From Bacteroidota bacterium (lineage in GTDB: Bacteria; Bacteroidota; Bacteroidia; Bacteroidales; JAAUTT01): DNA of 64,000 bases. How positions within the stretch are numbered: position 1 is the stretch's first letter; each line of letters starts with the position of its first letter. Where the stretch lies: positions 7,618 through 71,617 of the forward strand of contig JAEYWD010000101.1 of NCBI GenBank assembly GCA_023429135.1. The letters are read 5' to 3'. Positions 61,286-64,000 of the stretch are shown here, one piece after another. Made by a program: the position numbers and the translations under genes. The notes under the pieces are model-generated. The model saw only the letters and a program-made list of their open reading frames with translations, was not told where the DNA came from and did no database searches.

Positions 61286-62962
61286 ATGAAATATAACAAA
61301 ACATGTGTTGATTTTTTCTGTAGAAAGTTCAAAAGTGCTTTAACTATTCAACTTTTGCTTTTCACTTCTTTATTATCCCATGGAACAAATTACTATGTAT
61401 CCACCACGGGAAATAACAATAACAATGGACTGTCAGCCAGTACACCGTGGCTTACCGTAACCCATGCAGCAGCCAAAGCCGTGGCCGGAGATATAATATA
61501 TATCAAGGCTGGTTTGTATCAGGGCGAAAATGTATCAGTAGAAAACTCAGGTACAGCAACTGCACCAATTATTTTTCAGGGATATCAGAATACGCCAGGC
61601 GATAGTCCCACTTCTCTTAATAAACCCGGTGAAGGTGTTGACAATACAAAATTACCTGTTCTTACCGGCATGGGAGTAATTGGAATATCTGTCGATAAAA
61701 AAAATTACATCGAGTTTAGAAATATGGGTGTCACCAAAAGTCCAAGCGGCTTTTTGATTTACGGTGCACACCATATAACACTCCGAAATGTATATATGGA
61801 TGAAATTGGGATGGGAGTAAGCGGTGTGGGTATTTATTTTATTGCTTCAAACAATTTTCTGGTGGAAAATTGTCAGATTTCCGATGCCGGAATGAATAAC
61901 TTCTGCATGATGCAAAGTAACACCGGTACCCTCAAAAACTGTAAAAGTTATGCCGTGCGATATACAAATGATGCTACCGACTACCATATTATTATGGGTG
62001 ATGCACAGAATATTACAGTTCAGAATTGCCAGGCATACAACTTGCATTCCCTGCAAGGCGGGCATCCGGGACATGGGATTGGTATTAAAGATGTTTACAA
62101 AGGCGGGACATATCCTAACCCTCACAGCACCAATAATAAAATTATAAATTGCTCTGCTTACGATATGGGCGAATATTTTTTTGTCGCTCACGAAGCTTAT
62201 GGAAACGAATTCAATAACTGTATTGCCGTAGGACATTATGATAATCCTTCACAGGATTATTGGAGCGAGGGGATTAACATTCGTGACGGTGCGCATGATA
62301 ATAAGTTTATTTTTTGCCACATTGAAGGTACCCGCACCAACGTGGCCTTTCAAAATACCGTGGAAGGTCCAACAAACTCCGACGGCTCCGCGGCACCCCA
62401 AACATGCTATAACAACACTCTTTCTAATTGCTTGTTCCTGAACTCGGCTAAAGGTATAGAAATGTGGGATGCCAAAAACAACCTGATTAAAAACTGTGTC
62501 TTCGACGGTGCCGGAAAATCCACCTTGGTACGATTTCTTTACGCTACGAAAAACGAAGGAAACACCTGCCGCAATTCTATTGTTACCAATGTTTCAGGTT
62601 CTCTCAAATCTGATGACGGTGGCAGTGGAAGCAATATACCTTTCACTTACTCAAACTTCTGGAAAAACAGCTTTGCGATGCCTGCCGGACAGGAGAATAT
62701 GGCCAGCGACCCTCTTTTTGTCAATACAACAAATAAGGACTACCATCTTAAATCTGCTCAGGGTCATTGGGATAGATCAACGAACAAATGGATTTTGGAT
62801 AATGCATCAAGCCCCTGTATTGACAAGGGTAACCCAACTGATAGCTATACGCTGGAACCCACACCAAATGGTAGCCGGATTAATATTGGACTATATGGGG
62901 GAACAGTAGAAGCCTCTAAAACTTTAACCTTTGGGTCAAATATAAAGCCTGTCCTAAAGTAA
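61286..62962 (+). CDS. secreted beta-helix protein, second copy without T9SS tail
   Basis: 558 residues. A signal peptide (LTIQLLLFTSLLSHG) precedes TNYYVSTTGNNNNNGLSAST and a parallel beta-helix almost identical to the protein at 24788. The proteins differ at the N-terminal signal, by scattered substitutions, and at the C-terminus: this copy ends ...GLYGGTVEASKTLTFGSNIKPVLK and has no T9SS sorting domain. It should therefore be periplasmic or secreted by another path, while its twin is T9SS cargo. A GH43-like lipoprotein gene follows 161 bases downstream, which supports a polysaccharide-related role. Confidence 0.87.
   Translation: MKYNKTCVDFFCRKFKSALTIQLLLFTSLLSHGTNYYVSTTGNNNNNGLSASTPWLTVTHAAAKAVAGDIIYIKAGLYQGENVSVENSGTATAPIIFQGYQNTPGDSPTSLNKPGEGVDNTKLPVLTGMGVIGISVDKKNYIEFRNMGVTKSPSGFLIYGAHHITLRNVYMDEIGMGVSGVGIYFIASNNFLVENCQISDAGMNNFCMMQSNTGTLKNCKSYAVRYTNDATDYHIIMGDAQNITVQNCQAYNLHSLQGGHPGHGIGIKDVYKGGTYPNPHSTNNKIINCSAYDMGEYFFVAHEAYGNEFNNCIAVGHYDNPSQDYWSEGINIRDGAHDNKFIFCHIEGTRTNVAFQNTVEGPTNSDGSAAPQTCYNNTLSNCLFLNSAKGIEMWDAKNNLIKNCVFDGAGKSTLVRFLYATKNEGNTCRNSIVTNVSGSLKSDDGGSGSNIPFTYSNFWKNSFAMPAGQENMASDPLFVNTTNKDYHLKSAQGHWDRSTNKWILDNASSPCIDKGNPTDSYTLEPTPNGSRINIGLYGGTVEASKTLTFGSNIKPVLK
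61382..62927 (+). repeat. long direct repeat, copy 2 (beta-helix coding)
   Basis: Same orientation and length as 24905-26450, offset by exactly 36477 bases with no net indel. Similarity ends at the C-terminus of the beta-helix domain; no remnant of the T9SS tail is visible in 62963-63123. Confidence 0.9.
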
Positions 62963-63123
62963 TGTCCTTGTTATAACAGAAACTATTAGATCCCCCGTTT
63001 GAAACCTATCATAAGATAGGGCTAACATTTGATAATTACAATCCCTTGTATCTTAATAACAATAAGTAAAGGTAAATACCTTAATGCTGTTTCACCTTAT
63101 TTAAACTTTCAACGATTCAACCA

Positions 63124-64000
63124 ATGAAAAAACTTTTCGAATTTGCTGCAATAATAACAGGGTTAATTATAATTATTTCCTGCGGAAAGGGTTCAACGAA
63201 TAACGAGTTTGTCCCAGGTGCCGTATGGGAAGATACCGATGGGAATCCCATCAACGCCCACGGTGGCGGCATCTTATACAATAACGGTAAGTATTACTGG
63301 TCTGGTGAGATTAAGAAAGGTAAAACCTGGCGTGTGGAACACATTACAACCTGGGAATGCTACAGAGTAAAAGCCGGAGGGGTTTCGTGCTACTCGTCAA
63401 CCGATCTGTATAAATGGAAATTTGAAGGGGTAGCGCTACCATCCGAAACAAAGGACAGCACAAGCGATATTCACACCAGCAAAGTGATTGAACGCCCAAA
63501 AGTAATTTATAACGAAAAAACCAAAAAGTATGTGATGTGGATGCACATCGACTCGGAAGATTATAGTTATGCCCGTGCCGGAGTGGCTGTGAGTGACAAA
63601 CCGGAAGGCCCTTATACCTATCTGGGCAGTTTGCAACCTAACGAGCAGATGAGCCGCGACCAGACTCTTTTTAAAGATACTGACGGAAAAGCTTACCAGA
63701 TTTGTTCGTCGGAAAACAATGCTACCATGTATATTAACGAGTTAACTGACGATTACCTGAAGCCTACAGGAAAATTCGAAAGAATATTTATTGGCTTATC
63801 GCGCGAAGCCCCCGCCATGGTAAAACATAATAGCAAATATTATATTCTTACTTCAGCATGCACAGGCTGGGACCCAAATGCGGCTAAATATGCAGTGGCC
63901 GACTCCGTTTTAGGCGAATACAAAATTATCGACAACCCTTGTATTGGAAAAGATGCCGATAAAACCTTCTATGCCCAGAGTACTTTTATTCTTCCGGTTA
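63124..64000 (+). CDS. GH43-like glycoside hydrolase lipoprotein (partial, cut by window end)
   Basis: An open frame from ATG 63124 that runs past the window edge (292 residues seen). The signal peptide ends in lipobox LIIIISC (Cys20). The catalytic part has NPINAHGGGILYNNGKYYWS, the typical first blade of a five-bladed propeller of the GH43/GH117-like clan with a likely catalytic base, then VIERPKVIYNEKTKKYVMWM, MSRDQTLFKDTDGKAYQI and LSREAPAMVKHNSKYYIL, where Glu in REAP is a plausible acid. Many such enzymes act on beta-1,3-galactans or arabinans. Downstream of a beta-helix gene, it suggests the start of a polysaccharide-use cluster. Confidence 0.82.
   Translation, partial: MKKLFEFAAIITGLIIIISCGKGSTNNEFVPGAVWEDTDGNPINAHGGGILYNNGKYYWSGEIKKGKTWRVEHITTWECYRVKAGGVSCYSSTDLYKWKFEGVALPSETKDSTSDIHTSKVIERPKVIYNEKTKKYVMWMHIDSEDYSYARAGVAVSDKPEGPYTYLGSLQPNEQMSRDQTLFKDTDGKAYQICSSENNATMYINELTDDYLKPTGKFERIFIGLSREAPAMVKHNSKYYILTSACTGWDPNAAKYAVADSVLGEYKIIDNPCIGKDADKTFYAQSTFILPV

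Noticed and set aside
24905..62927. Composite mobile element bounded by the long direct repeats
   Set aside because: No transposase, integrase or target duplication is seen, the repeats are complete coding genes, and the interval contains lgt and holB.

Overview
The window looks like a chromosomal segment of a Bacteroidota bacterium, most likely a Bacteroidales/Marinilabiliales-type anaerobe or marine relative. The evidence is low GC, no Shine-Dalgarno motifs before starts, several -7 boxes of the Bacteroidota type (TAnnTTTG), many SpII lipoproteins, and a type IX secretion (T9SS) C-terminal sorting domain. No phage, transposase, CRISPR array or rRNA is visible.

Layout. (1) 1-8640 is mostly housekeeping: a DUF4114 lipoprotein, an Ig-like lipoprotein, CvpA, two small proteins, tRNA-Arg(CCT), the cysE-cysK cysteine operon and a cardiolipin synthase. 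The cys operon is preceded by an unannotated 17-codon cysteine-rich leader peptide with its own promoter. (2) 8880-24459 is a compact natural-product locus: a phosphoglycosyl transferase, a CotH-type kinase, a stand-alone formyltransferase, a 2793-residue hybrid NRPS-PKS (A-PCP-PCP-KS-AT-ACP-C-A-PCP), a divergent Sfp-type phosphopantetheinyl transferase, a lipoprotein esterase, and a separate thioesterase carrying TubC-type docking domains. A strong terminator at 24516-24550 closes it. (3) 24788-28482 holds a T9SS-exported beta-helix protein and a NodB-like protein, separated by a perfect 25-bp inverted repeat. (4) 28492-57166, all on the minus strand, is a roughly 29-kb exopolysaccharide operon. 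Reading from its promoter side it encodes Wza and Wzc, the Wzm/Wzt ABC exporter, many GT2 and GT4 glycosyltransferases, a Wzy-like polymerase, an asparagine synthetase-like protein, a coupled cassette (ATP-grasp, phosphatidylserine decarboxylase-like, DUF354, NodB), and three O-acylation proteins. (5) 57558-64000 holds a GT32 transferase, lgt, a small protein, holB, a second near-identical copy of the beta-helix gene without the T9SS tail, and the start of a GH43-like lipoprotein that runs off the window.

How the parts fit. The EPS operon should build, decorate and export a complex surface glycan; its likely initiating transferase lies apart, at the head of the NRPS-PKS locus. The assembly line is predicted to load serine (its pocket residues match the enterobactin synthetase EntF serine code), extend once with malonyl-CoA without reduction, condense with a second amino acid of unknown identity, and release through the docked thioesterase. 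The formyltransferase next to a loading module that lacks a C domain suggests an N-formyl starter. All product statements are inference from domain order.
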